From NCBI GenBank assembly GCA_024228495.1, contig JAAETJ010000637.1:1-51053 (forward strand): a stretch of DNA of 51,053 nt, in the 5' to 3' direction. Shown here one piece after another: positions 8,884 through 17,579 of this stretch. The DNA comes from a bacterium (GTDB taxonomy: Bacteria > Pseudomonadota > Alphaproteobacteria > Rhizobiales > JAKIUO01). How positions within the stretch are numbered: the first letter of the stretch is position 1; each line of letters begins with the position of its first letter. A program made the position numbers and the translations under genes. Below the pieces are notes generated by a model, which saw only the letters and a list, made by a program, of their open reading frames with translations, ran no database searches and was not told the DNA's origin.

Positions 8884-10200
8884 CTAGTACGGATCAACCG
8901 CGACTTGTTGTGTGAAATAGGCCTCAATCGACTTCAAAAGCACTTTGCCCATCTTTTTTTGCCATTTGGGCGATTTTAGATTTTTCTCGTCATGGATGCT
9001 ACTAAGATAGCCCAGTTCCAAAAGAACCGATGGTGTGTCAGGTGCTTTTAGCACACGAAAGCCCGCAGACCTTGTGCGATAGCCATGCAACTTCACCGCG
9101 CCACGCATTTGCTTGAGCTGTAATTTTGCAAACATATATGATAGTTTGTTGGTCTCTCGCTGGGCAAGATCAATGAGAATATTTGTGACCGGATTTTGGC
9201 TCTCGGGCAGTTCTATGCCCGCAATGATATCCGAGCGATTTTCAAGCGCGGCGAGGGCTTTTGCCTCTGCGTCGGACGCTTTGTTCGACAAAATGTAAAT
9301 GGAGGAGCCTCGGACACTGTTACGCCTACGGCGTTTTTTAGATATAGAGTCTGCATGTATGGAGATAAACAGGCTGGCTTTATTGCGGCGACCGATTTTG
9401 ACGCGATCATGCAAGGGAATATAGGTATCTATATCGCGGGTCATGGTCACACGATAGAGGCCAGTGGCCAATAATTGTTTCCTCAATCGTCTTGAAAACA
9501 TCAGCACGACCTTTTTTTCAAGCGTGCCTTTCGACCCAATCGCTCCAGGGTCGACACCACCATGACCTGGGTCGATGACGATCATTGGTCTGGGATCTTC
9601 TTTTGATGTTGCATCCTTCGTCTTCGTTTTCGAGGCGGGTTTCTTTGTCTCGGGCTTCTGGGAAGACATACCCTTGCCCAAATTTTGTTTGGCCTGATTT
9701 AGGGTGAATTTTTCCTTGGTAGTTTTGACAAGAATAATTTCCATGCGCGCCGGTTTATCACCACTCACGTCGATGACCTGCGCTTTGGTGACCAGAACCG
9801 GGTGTTTGACATCAATCACAATTCTGGATTTGCCAGGAGCAAACAGCCCGTAACGGTAAGCGCTAACCAATCCCTTGGCTTTTCTGCCATAACCGGACGG
9901 AAAATGAAATTTCACTTCAGGAAGGTCAATGATGACCCGATAAGGTTTGGCCAAGGTAAAAACCTTGATGGCTACTTTTTTGGATAAATTAACCGCAAAC
10001 GTCATGCGTTTGGCATCACCACCAAGGCGAGCGCTGTTAGCCACTGTTGTTTTGACGACCGTTGACTTCGCGACCGTTGACTTAGCCCATGCAGATGTCG
10101 TCGTGCTCATCAGAATGAATGTGATCAGGAAAAAGATTGATGAACGAAAGAAAAAAAACGAGAAGAAGCCGTAAAGACTAGAATTATGCCGATATTTCAT
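8884..10200 (-). CDS. amiC: N-acetylmuramoyl-L-alanine amidase with AMIN domain
   Basis: This is a secreted zinc amidase that cuts the bond between muramic acid and the peptide stem, mainly at division. I chose the ATG at 10200 (438 residues) because AGGGGAG sits 5 bases ahead; a 12-codon longer reading lacks one. A signal sequence (phenylalanine-rich core, ending TTTSAWA) is followed by an AMIN targeting domain at about 50-150 (MTFAVNLSKKVAIKVF), a low-complexity Lys/Thr linker, and the Amidase_3 domain. Zinc ligands are visible in IVIDPGHGGVDPGA, TLEKKVV and SIHADSI, and the catalytic Glu in SVLLELGYLSS. It is divergent from rne across a 957-bp spacer. Confidence 0.95.
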   Translation of the reverse strand: MKYRHNSSLYGFFSFFFFRSSIFFLITFILMSTTTSAWAKSTVAKSTVVKTTVANSARLGGDAKRMTFAVNLSKKVAIKVFTLAKPYRVIIDLPEVKFHFPSGYGRKAKGLVSAYRYGLFAPGKSRIVIDVKHPVLVTKAQVIDVSGDKPARMEIILVKTTKEKFTLNQAKQNLGKGMSSQKPETKKPASKTKTKDATSKEDPRPMIVIDPGHGGVDPGAIGSKGTLEKKVVLMFSRRLRKQLLATGLYRVTMTRDIDTYIPLHDRVKIGRRNKASLFISIHADSISKKRRRRNSVRGSSIYILSNKASDAEAKALAALENRSDIIAGIELPESQNPVTNILIDLAQRETNKLSYMFAKLQLKQMRGAVKLHGYRTRSAGFRVLKAPDTPSVLLELGYLSSIHDEKNLKSPKWQKKMGKVLLKSIEAYFTQQVAVDPY

Positions 10201-10284
10201 GACTCCCCTTTTCTGGCAGATTTGTTTGCTAAACATTTGACCGCAATCATTGATGATCTATTTCATCCCCCCTGCAGGAGTGAT

Positions 10285-10298
10285 TTGATCTTATTCAA
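10285..10298. promoter_or_regulatory. FNR/FixK-like dyad upstream of amiC
   Basis: TTGATCTTATTCAA fits TTGA-N6-TCAA exactly and TTGAT-N4-ATCAA in nine of ten positions. About one such eight-base match is expected by chance in a window of this size, so the assignment is weak. Confidence 0.25.
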
Positions 10299-10602
10299 AC
10301 TGCATGAATGATGAAATTGCGCATACTTATCAACCAAAATACTAAAAACTGTAAAAAAGTTATGCAGATGGCCAAAATTTGTCGTGAGCCTGGCGATAAA
10401 GAGTTATTCATCAATTCTCTCAATATTGCTTGCCAAACGGACCAATCAGCACGTAATGTTCCCGCAGCAGATGAAACCATATTGTTTCTCCCTCATGGGG
10501 ATGCGTTTTCTACAGTATTACTGGGGTTGAACTTGAAGGGAAGGCTCCGATATAACTAACAATACAGCTGGCTGAAGGCAAGACGAACTCCCATTCTATG
10601 AC

Positions 10603-10627
10603 GAGGAAGAGTCGTTATCTCTTCCTC
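10603..10627. other. Perfect 9-bp inverted repeat in the amiC-rne spacer
   Basis: GAGGAAGAG at 10603-10611 pairs with CTCTTCCTC at 10619-10627 around a TCGTTAT loop. No T-tract follows on either strand, so a terminator is unlikely. It may be an RNA structure in the rne leader or a protein-binding dyad. Confidence 0.5.
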
Positions 10628-10705
10628 CCTATAAACTAGGGGCATTTAATTTAGCCAAAAACAAGTACAGTGAACCAATAGAAATTCATTTGTGTACAAA
10701 ACATT

Positions 10706-10776
10706 GTCGGGGTTTTGACCCGTTATATGTTTTATTGATCGCAAAATTTTGTGTCGGCTTTGATCCCCTATCTATG
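10706..10776 (+). repeat. Pair of imperfect direct repeats upstream of rne
   Basis: Copy 1 (10706-10729) runs from GTCGGGGTTTTGACCC to TATATG; copy 2 (10753-10776) runs from GTCGGCTTTGATCCCC to TATG. The similarity extends a little to the left (CAAAA before each). The spacing start to start is 47 bases. They lie about 430 and 380 bases ahead of the rne start codon. Confidence 0.45.
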
Positions 10777-11157
10777 CGGGTTTGAAAGTGCTGGCACCGT
10801 CCAACGGGGAAATGACCAGACGTCAACCCTATGGCAAAAGTAATGATGACAGGGCTTCCTGTCTTCGTATAACAATGAAGAATTAATTGATGATTTTGAC
10901 ATTGAGCGGAACCATGAACGACAAGGCGGACGGGCTAACCCCGGCGCACTGCCCTATGGCGCGGCTTGATCAATATTTCCTACCCCATTCAGTTAGCGCT
11001 GGGCTACCCCGTCCCTATACCTGCTCTGGCCAATTATCTCTTCAATCCAATAGCAAGTATAATTCTACAATAGCGACCGTTCACCCCGCGTTTCCCTGCA
11101 TAGACAAGGAACCCATTACAATAGCAAGTGTGGACGCTGCGCTGGAGATCTATCAAT

Positions 11158-13692
11158 ATGGCAAACAAAATGCTTATCGACGCCGCTCATCCGGAAGAAA
11201 CCCGGGTGGTGGTGGTTCGCGGCAATCGCATCGAAGAATTTGACTATGAATCAGCCAACAAAAAACAGTTGCGTGGTAATATTTATCTCGCAAAGGTGAC
11301 AAGGGTCGAACCCTCCTTGCAGGCTGCCTTCGTGGAATATGGCGGCAACCGTCATGGTTTTCTCGCCTTTAACGAAATACATCCTGATTATTATCAGATA
11401 CCAGTAGCCGATCGCATTATTCTGAAAGAAGAAGAAGCGCGTGATGCTGCCGAACAGCGCGAATTGGAGGCCAAGCAAGAAGAGGCCGCTGAAAAGCGCA
11501 AAACTTCAGGTGGACGCAAGCGTCGCGGACGCAAGATAACGCCAAAAATCGACGATCTGGTTGAATATATTACAGAGAGCGCTGGAACGGAGTATCTGGC
11601 TGCAAATAAAGTATCTGAAGAACCTTCAAAAGATGACGCGGAACCTGCAAATTCAAAAGACAATAATGTTGATGCCGCAACTTCGAACGCTGATACCTCA
11701 GATGCAGTAGATAGTGCCGCTGAGCCGAATGATGCGAAAGACGGGCTTGAAACTGTTGGTGCGGAAGATGCTCTTGAGGAAGTGCCCGCCCGCCCCAAAC
11801 GCCGGCGCCGTAAAATCTACCGCATCCAGGAAGTCATCAAGCGAAACCAGATCATTCTTATTCAGGTCGTAAAAGAAGAACGCGGCAACAAGGGCGCGGC
11901 GCTCACTACTTATATTTCGTTGGCTGGACGCTATACTGTGCTAATGCCAAATACCGCCCGTGGTGGTGGTATTTCTCGAAAAATTACCAATATCAAAGAC
12001 CGTAAACGCCTGCGTGAAATCGCCAATAATGTCAAAGTACCTGAAGGTACTGGATTGATTGTGCGAACAGCAGGTGCAGCGCGCACGAAAGCTGAAATTA
12101 AACGAGATTTTGACTATCTTTTGCGCCTTTGGGAAAATATTCGCGAATATACGTTGAATTCTTCCGCTCCAACCCTGATCTATGAAGAAGGTAATCTCAT
12201 CAAGCGTTCAATACGCGATCTTTATTCGAAAGAGATCAATGAGGTATTGGTCGCAGGTGATGAAGCCTATCGCGAAGCCAAAGCTTTCATGCGCCTCATC
12301 ATGCCAAGTCATGCAAAGAATGTGCATCATTACAAGGATCAGGAACCCTTGTTTATGCACCATCAGGTGGAACGCCAGCTCAATGCCATGTTCGACCCCG
12401 AGGTGAAGCTCAAGTCTGGTGGTTATATCGTCATTAACCAAACCGAAGCGCTCGTGGCCGTTGACGTCAACTCCGGCAAAGCAACACGCGAATTTAGTAT
12501 CGAAGAAACCGCCCTGAACACCAATCTGGAAGCAGCCAAGGAAGTGGCGCGTCAATTGCGCTTACGCGATCTAGCTGGTCTCATTGTGATTGATTTCATC
12601 GATATGGATGAGCGTAAAAACAATCGTGCCGTCGAGCAGATGACAAAAAACAGCCTTAAGTCTGATCGTGCCCGTATTCAGGTGGGGCCTATCAGCGGTT
12701 TTGGTTTACTTGAAATGTCTCGTCAACGTCTGCGTACAGGTGTGCTGGAGGGATCAACAACCGAATGTTCACATTGCCTTGGCACCGGTATTATCCGATC
12801 CACTGAATCAGTGGCCCTTTATGTTCTGCGATCAGTTGAAGATAGCTTGATGACCGGTCAGAAAACCGACCTGAAAGTCAATACGACCACCGATTCCGCT
12901 CTGTATATTCTCAATTTCAAACGTGCCTATCTCAAAGAGATTGAGCATCATTACGGGATCACTGTTACCATTGTGGGGAACTCTAACCTTCACGGTATCA
13001 ATTACACGATTGAGAAGGGTGCTCCTGCGCGCGCCAAACTGGATACGCCAGACAACAAGGTGGTCAGCATTGACTGGGCCTATCAAGGTGATGAAGAAAA
13101 TGCCGATACTGACACAGATATAATACGCGATGAACCTGAAAAGCGCGAGGAAAGTCGCCAAAAACGTAATCGTCGTCCTAGACGCCGCAAACCTCGTGGT
13201 GAAGCGGGCGTAAGCACGTCATCAACGGATGGCAATGCAGAGCGCAGTGAAAACAGCGCTCGTTCTCAGATACCGGGTGATGACGAGCTAGAAGGCGAAA
13301 AACCTCGGCGCTCGCGTCGTAGAGGTCGCCGAGGCGGTCGGGGCAGAAACAATACCAACAGGGAGAAAACTCCTCAAAAAGGTGAAACTGGCCAGTCGGC
13401 CGCATCAGCTAGTTTAACTCAAAAAGCAGAAACGAGTAACCAGCCCCCAGGTGACGCTGAAAACGCCGCTAGCAAGACCCCTGCTTCCTCTGACCGCTCC
13501 CGGAAAAAGCCCGCAAAAGCTAGTAGCAATGGCAGCAAAAAACCAGCGGTCGCAAAAGAAGCACAAACAGAAGTATCCGCCAAGCCAGTCAAGAAACGCG
13601 AAGCAAAAAAAGTGGCTGCTCCAGAGGCTGCACCAAATGAAGCTGCGGATGTTCCAAAGAAAAGGGGCTGGTGGCAGCGTAAAACAAGCTAA
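11158..13692 (+). CDS. rne: Ribonuclease E
   Basis: This is an 844-residue endoribonuclease of the RNase E/G family, central to mRNA decay and rRNA/tRNA maturation and scaffold of the degradosome. The start MANKMLIDAAHPEET at 11158 is preceded by CTGGAG; an upstream frame extension is not protein-like. The S1 domain begins near residue 35 (RGNIYLAKVTRVEPSLQAAF) and is interrupted at about 95-220 by a charged, acidic low-complexity insertion, a hallmark of alphaproteobacterial RNase E. The catalytic DNase I-like domain has VAVDVNSGK (about 435) and VIDFIDMDE (about 479). The zinc-link CSHCLGTG lies near 536. After about 650 the tail is disordered and rich in Arg, Lys, Pro and Ala (RPRRRKPRGE), the usual RNA- and partner-binding scaffold. 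RNase E commonly autoregulates through its 5' leader; the long leader here fits that. Confidence 0.96.
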   Translation: MANKMLIDAAHPEETRVVVVRGNRIEEFDYESANKKQLRGNIYLAKVTRVEPSLQAAFVEYGGNRHGFLAFNEIHPDYYQIPVADRIILKEEEARDAAEQRELEAKQEEAAEKRKTSGGRKRRGRKITPKIDDLVEYITESAGTEYLAANKVSEEPSKDDAEPANSKDNNVDAATSNADTSDAVDSAAEPNDAKDGLETVGAEDALEEVPARPKRRRRKIYRIQEVIKRNQIILIQVVKEERGNKGAALTTYISLAGRYTVLMPNTARGGGISRKITNIKDRKRLREIANNVKVPEGTGLIVRTAGAARTKAEIKRDFDYLLRLWENIREYTLNSSAPTLIYEEGNLIKRSIRDLYSKEINEVLVAGDEAYREAKAFMRLIMPSHAKNVHHYKDQEPLFMHHQVERQLNAMFDPEVKLKSGGYIVINQTEALVAVDVNSGKATREFSIEETALNTNLEAAKEVARQLRLRDLAGLIVIDFIDMDERKNNRAVEQMTKNSLKSDRARIQVGPISGFGLLEMSRQRLRTGVLEGSTTECSHCLGTGIIRSTESVALYVLRSVEDSLMTGQKTDLKVNTTTDSALYILNFKRAYLKEIEHHYGITVTIVGNSNLHGINYTIEKGAPARAKLDTPDNKVVSIDWAYQGDEENADTDTDIIRDEPEKREESRQKRNRRPRRRKPRGEAGVSTSSTDGNAERSENSARSQIPGDDELEGEKPRRSRRRGRRGGRGRNNTNREKTPQKGETGQSAASASLTQKAETSNQPPGDAENAASKTPASSDRSRKKPAKASSNGSKKPAVAKEAQTEVSAKPVKKREAKKVAAPEAAPNEAADVPKKRGWWQRKTS

Positions 13693-13705
13693 ACCTGACC
13701 TCAAC

Positions 13706-13730
13706 TGGCCCCCGGCAATATCGGGGGCCA
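13706..13730 (+). terminator. GC-rich hairpin after rne
   Basis: TGGCCCCC at 13706-13713 pairs perfectly with GGGGGCCA at 13723-13730 around GGCAATATC. It starts 14 bases after the stop. No T-tract follows (AAATTCC), so it may stabilise the 3' end or act with Rho. Confidence 0.5.
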
Positions 13731-13786
13731 AATTCCGGGCTGCTGGTCAGCTATGTAAGTGGCTCAATTAGTGAGGGGCTACACTC

Positions 13787-14053
13787 ATGAATGATCAAGA
13801 TAAGGTTACCGTGGCCATTGTCATCAATGGCGATGAGATCCTGTCGCGCCGAACGCGCGATAACAACACGAGCTATATTGCCGGCTATCTTGGCGCCATC
13901 TGGATTACTTTGTCTGAGGTACGAATCATCACAGATATTGAGACCTGGATTATTGACACCGTAAATTCATTGCGCGCTTGCTATGATTATGTGTATACAA
14001 CTGGCGGCATCGGCCCGGAACCACTGGTCTTGTTCACCAGAATGCGCATATAA
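13787..14053 (+). pseudogene. Truncated molybdopterin-binding / CinA N-terminal-like protein
   Basis: The 88-residue frame reads NGDEILSRRTRDNNTSYIAG and ends TTGGIGPEPLVLF. It aligns with the first part of MoCF-biosynthesis (MoaB/Mog, CinA-N) domains, which normally read GDEIL-G-T-D-N and TTGGIGPTHDD. The intact domain continues for about 90 more residues and these proteins are usually about 250 residues. Here similarity stops right after GGIGP, at the point where the substrate-binding THDD motif should follow, and a stop comes 16 codons later. The next 20 bases lead into the convergent podJ-like gene, so the rest was deleted. The core glycines are kept but unusual residues (GYLGAIWITLSEV) suggest decay. 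It is most likely a non-functional remnant. Confidence 0.7.
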
Positions 14054-14073
14054 TTGACGTATAACACAAATTA

Positions 14074-17000
14074 TTATGTTTTCTTGCCGGTTCCAACATG
14101 CAAACTCGCTTTGCGGTAATGACTGACCACATTGGCATTTTTGTCAGGTGTCTTAGGTTTCCAGATGCGCAGCTTTTTATCCAGTTTCTCTCGTATTGCA
14201 CTGGAAAGTTCACGACTCAGATCCGCGACCATGCCCTTTGCTTCCTTGTCACCAGCACGCGCTGCAAGAGAATACCATTTATAGGCACGATCGAGATCAA
14301 GTTTGCCGCCCAGGCCATTTTGATAAATGATGGCTAGATTGAACTGGCTGTCTTTGACCCCATATTGAGCGGCTTTACTATACCAGTTTATGGCATTGGA
14401 ATAGTCTGCTTTACCTAAATTTCCGCCTGTGTAGAGTACAGCCAAATTATGCATCGCTTTCACATTACCTTTTTTGGCTGCCGAGATATAGAGTTTCATA
14501 GCACGCTGATAGTCCTTGGCAACCCCCTTGCCTCTTTCATACATGGTTGCCAAACGATAGATAGCAGGAGCATAACCGGCTTTTGCCGATTTCTCATACC
14601 AGTCCACAGATATCGCGGGGCTCTTTTGCACCCCGATACCCTGGCCAAATCTGCGTGCAACTTCATATTGTGCCAGCGCGTTGCCGCTATTAGCTGAATT
14701 TAGCAAATTAGTCAGCCCGTCATTTTTGGCAGGAGATTTTGTCTTGTCACCAGCTTTAACAGAGATTTTGTCTACTGGACCGCTCACAGGCGATGGCGAT
14801 GAGAAGCCTATATATTGTTCAAACAACGCGCCAGGCTTAGCGACACCGATAGACCGTGCAGTTGAGCCCGTATAGCGTATTGCATCGGGACCTTGCACCA
14901 AAACGGCTGTTCGTGAGCTATTTGTTTTTTCTTGATCAGTCAGCGTATCAGAACCGCTTTCCGCATTCGTTTGTACAGCAGATGCGACCCCAACATTCGA
15001 ATCAAGTTCAGAGCGTTCTCCATTACTGTCCTGATTAGCCTTTTTACTTCCGGCGGGATTGCTTTTACGCAGCACTCCATCTTCATTGTGTGGCCCGGTT
15101 GGCTGTTGTCTTACCGCACTCTGGGTTGCATTCATCTTGACGACAGAACCCGTATCAACATTTTCTCTCGACATGCCATAAAGCAGTAACGCACTCGTTC
15201 CAAATAATATCAAGGAGGTGAAGACCAACAATGAATTGGGGCCTTGAACCTTATCTGAAAACAAGCTGTTTTTGGGAGTCGATCTGACCTTCTCAACGAT
15301 TACCTCTGGTTCCACACCCTTATCCATTTGTTCGCCAGCTTCGACAAAACTTCCATTCTTTGTTATCGATTGGTATTCCTTTTTTGCTGTTGCTTTTGGT
15401 GATTCAACACCACGTGCACGCTCGTTTGCCGCACGTGCTGCAGCCCTTGCAGATCGAAGAAAGTTATTTTCACCTGATGGTTCCTGCACCTCGAGGTCGC
15501 TATCAGTTACCGGCCGCTCCCTCAGGGGCTGCTCGACATTTTCCACTGTAACAACTGGCTCAACCACAGGTCGCGCAACATTTTTCACTGGCTGAAGCAC
15601 TTCTTCATTCAAGGTTGCGGGCTGGTTTTTCTGGTTTTCATGGCCGATGTCTTCCGCAGGCACCTCTTGAATATCAGAACCCATCACCTCACACTGCAAG
15701 ACCTCCGACAGATCAGAGTTGCGAGCAAAAACATCTGCTGATTCAATCGGAGAATCAGATTGAATTGCGTGCATATCATGTGTGGAATCAGATAACCATG
15801 CAGGCAGTTCTTCTCGCGTATCTTTTGAAACCAGTTCAGCGTCTAGTGTCTTTAATTGAGCTTTTGGAACGTTAGCGCTTGGAGTTTTTTCATATTCGCT
15901 ATCGCCAATCGATGAACCAAGCACCGAAGAAACAATTCCACCAGCAGTTGGCATATGCTCCTTAGGGACATGGGGCATGTCAGCACTGCCAGACTCCATC
16001 GTTTTTACGCGATCACCAATGTCTTTTAAAGCATCATGCAACGCATCAAGAGAGTCAGACATGCGAACGTCCTGCAGATGACGCTGTTCAGCCGCGTTCG
16101 CCAGTTCTGATTTCATGTCACCGAGAGCTTCAGACATTTCGAGGGATTCATGAACAGCCTTTTGCGTTTGCGAGTGCACGATTTCTCTAACTGTATCACC
16201 TACTTTCTGTTCCGAAAGACTGACGTCATCCAATATCTTTACTAGTTTTGACTCAAGAGTTGTTACGCGCAATGCCATTTCTTCAAACGCAATATTAGTA
16301 ATTGCGGGAACCTCAATGATTGGTTCTACAAGAACGGTCGTTTCATGATCGATCGGATCAGCATTTTCACTATTCATCGATGATGACAGTATCCCGATAT
16401 TATTTTCTATATCTTGCAGGTCTGGGTCATGTTCGGTAGAATGTTCGGATTGTTCCATCATTTCAATCGTTTCAAAATGATCACTAGTCGCCTCCTCTTT
16501 GGCGGCAATTGGGGCACCAACCATTTCAAGTTGAGTGTCAGGAATATTCAAATCGGCTTCCAAAACTTCCGCTTCCAACGAAGCACCTGCTTCGACGCTA
16601 CCTTCTGCTTGCAACCCGTCGGCCCATTCATTTACGTGTTGCCGCTGATGATTTACTTCCTCTTCGTTCAGATCACCTTGTTCTGATCCATCAAATTCTG
16701 GATCATCGGGATCGAAGATGATGAACTGTTCATTATCGATATCAAGGTCATCATGATGAATGACAGCTTCGACAACAGGCGTTTCCTGCTGAGCCTCCCC
16801 CTCATCGGGATCAGTCTCCTGTTCCAAATGCATTTTGACACCGACGCAATAAGACAGGCCTGCACCGCCTAGCCTTGACGCAAGTGCCGCAGCCCGTTGT
16901 TCAATATTATTGAAGTCCGAAATAGAATCGATCGACGAAACCTCTTGGTTTTGTTGCTCATCCAGAGGAGATGCATCCGCTTGCGTATCGTCAATTTGAG

Positions 17001-17148
17001 CCACCTCTGCTGCGGTCTGAGCGTAGCCTGTCACTGGTTCATCCGTAGATTCGATATGTTCGATAATACTGTCCAATATCTGCTCGGCTTGCGTTGAACC
17101 ATCCTCGCTATTACGTTTAGAATCATTTCTGTCACTGGATTGAGTCAC
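14074..17148 (-). CDS. PodJ-like polar organiser: acidic/coiled N-terminus, one TM, periplasmic Sel1 repeats
   Basis: This 1024-residue protein has the PodJ layout. A long acidic, Gln/Glu-rich cytoplasmic region includes RAAALASRLGGAGLSYCVG and coiled-coil-like segments (about 290-370). It is followed by an Ala/Arg-rich motif FLRSARAAARAANERARG, one membrane span at about 637-660 (SLLVFTSLILFGTSALLLYG), a low-complexity periplasmic linker, and at least four Sel1 repeats at about 815-960 (AQYEVARRFGQGIGV, APAIYRLATMYERGKGV, AMHNLAVLYTGG, SQFNLAIIYQNGLG). PodJ localises to the new pole and recruits division or polarity factors. Unlike many rhizobial PodJ proteins no peptidoglycan-binding domain follows the repeats. 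I chose GTG at 17148 because AAGGAG lies 6 bases ahead; ATG at 17169 and TTG at 17190 lack one. Another Sel1/ExoR-like envelope protein is the alternative. Confidence 0.7.
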   Translation of the reverse strand: MTQSSDRNDSKRNSEDGSTQAEQILDSIIEHIESTDEPVTGYAQTAAEVAQIDDTQADASPLDEQQNQEVSSIDSISDFNNIEQRAAALASRLGGAGLSYCVGVKMHLEQETDPDEGEAQQETPVVEAVIHHDDLDIDNEQFIIFDPDDPEFDGSEQGDLNEEEVNHQRQHVNEWADGLQAEGSVEAGASLEAEVLEADLNIPDTQLEMVGAPIAAKEEATSDHFETIEMMEQSEHSTEHDPDLQDIENNIGILSSSMNSENADPIDHETTVLVEPIIEVPAITNIAFEEMALRVTTLESKLVKILDDVSLSEQKVGDTVREIVHSQTQKAVHESLEMSEALGDMKSELANAAEQRHLQDVRMSDSLDALHDALKDIGDRVKTMESGSADMPHVPKEHMPTAGGIVSSVLGSSIGDSEYEKTPSANVPKAQLKTLDAELVSKDTREELPAWLSDSTHDMHAIQSDSPIESADVFARNSDLSEVLQCEVMGSDIQEVPAEDIGHENQKNQPATLNEEVLQPVKNVARPVVEPVVTVENVEQPLRERPVTDSDLEVQEPSGENNFLRSARAAARAANERARGVESPKATAKKEYQSITKNGSFVEAGEQMDKGVEPEVIVEKVRSTPKNSLFSDKVQGPNSLLVFTSLILFGTSALLLYGMSRENVDTGSVVKMNATQSAVRQQPTGPHNEDGVLRKSNPAGSKKANQDSNGERSELDSNVGVASAVQTNAESGSDTLTDQEKTNSSRTAVLVQGPDAIRYTGSTARSIGVAKPGALFEQYIGFSSPSPVSGPVDKISVKAGDKTKSPAKNDGLTNLLNSANSGNALAQYEVARRFGQGIGVQKSPAISVDWYEKSAKAGYAPAIYRLATMYERGKGVAKDYQRAMKLYISAAKKGNVKAMHNLAVLYTGGNLGKADYSNAINWYSKAAQYGVKDSQFNLAIIYQNGLGGKLDLDRAYKWYSLAARAGDKEAKGMVADLSRELSSAIREKLDKKLRIWKPKTPDKNANVVSHYRKASLHVGTGKKT

Positions 17149-17579
17149 AACGATCTCCTTGCGAGCCATAGCAATATGGCCAGAACACAAAATTGATATT
17201 TACTTAAGAAATACAAGCTTTGGAAATGCGCGAAAAATGGCATTTTTAATCCAACTCAAAACACTCTCATCGTCTTTCCATCGTGAATACGCGCGAAAAA
17301 TCCCGCTCGATGAACAGAACAGAAGGTCTAAACACACTTTTGATGATGGGAGTGAAAAAACGGTTAATTACCACAGTTATGCCCCGAATAAACAACCGTT
17401 TTTAATCGCCCCAGGCGATCACTCTCATCGAATAAATGATGCGCTTTATAGTCACTGGCGTTCAGCAATCCAGAACCTTTGTATTTATGGACGTATTAGT
17501 CATATACTAGGGTCAAACGACACACATTTACCAAGCGGGTCGCGCTTGATATGCGCAAATGATTCCAAGGGAGTAGAAT
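17149..17579. other. Divergent intergenic region with repeated motifs (431 bp)
   Basis: This spacer drives the podJ-like gene leftward and the exported-protein gene rightward. It carries GCGCGAAAAAT twice (17228-17238, 17291-17301). It also carries a bipartite motif twice: TTTTTAATC then CACTCTCATCG, at 17243-17272 with a 10-base gap and at 17399-17430 with a 12-base gap. An open frame at 17159-17593 crosses the region but is not protein-like and overlaps both flanking gene starts. Confidence 0.6.
17243..17430. repeat. Bipartite direct repeat TTTTTAATC ... CACTCTCATCG
   Basis: Both half-motifs recur in the same order and near-equal spacing at 17243-17251/17262-17272 and 17399-17407/17420-17430. 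The 11-base half alone would rarely recur by chance in a 431-base spacer. The pattern suggests two binding sites for one regulator. Confidence 0.55.

Larger units (their letters stand above)
10201..11157. other. Long intergenic region between amiC and rne (957 bp)
   Basis: No convincing gene is present. From left to right it holds the following. An FNR/FixK-like dyad TTGATCTTATTCAA lies at 10285-10298, 85 bases ahead of the amiC start. A perfect 9-bp hairpin lies at 10603-10627 (GAGGAAGAG, 7-nt loop, CTCTTCCTC). Two imperfect direct repeats of about 24 bases lie at 10706-10729 and 10753-10776. The remainder, to 11157, is probably the untranslated leader of rne. Open frames at 10308-10559 and 10887-11243 have no ribosome site and no protein-like composition. 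Confidence 0.6.

Noticed and set aside
10308-10559. 83-codon frame between amiC and rne
   Set aside because: No ribosome site, no recognisable motif, and it lies in a region that looks like untranslated sequence.
10887-11243. 118-codon frame running into the rne start
   Set aside because: It overlaps the well-supported rne start in another frame and shows no protein-like pattern.
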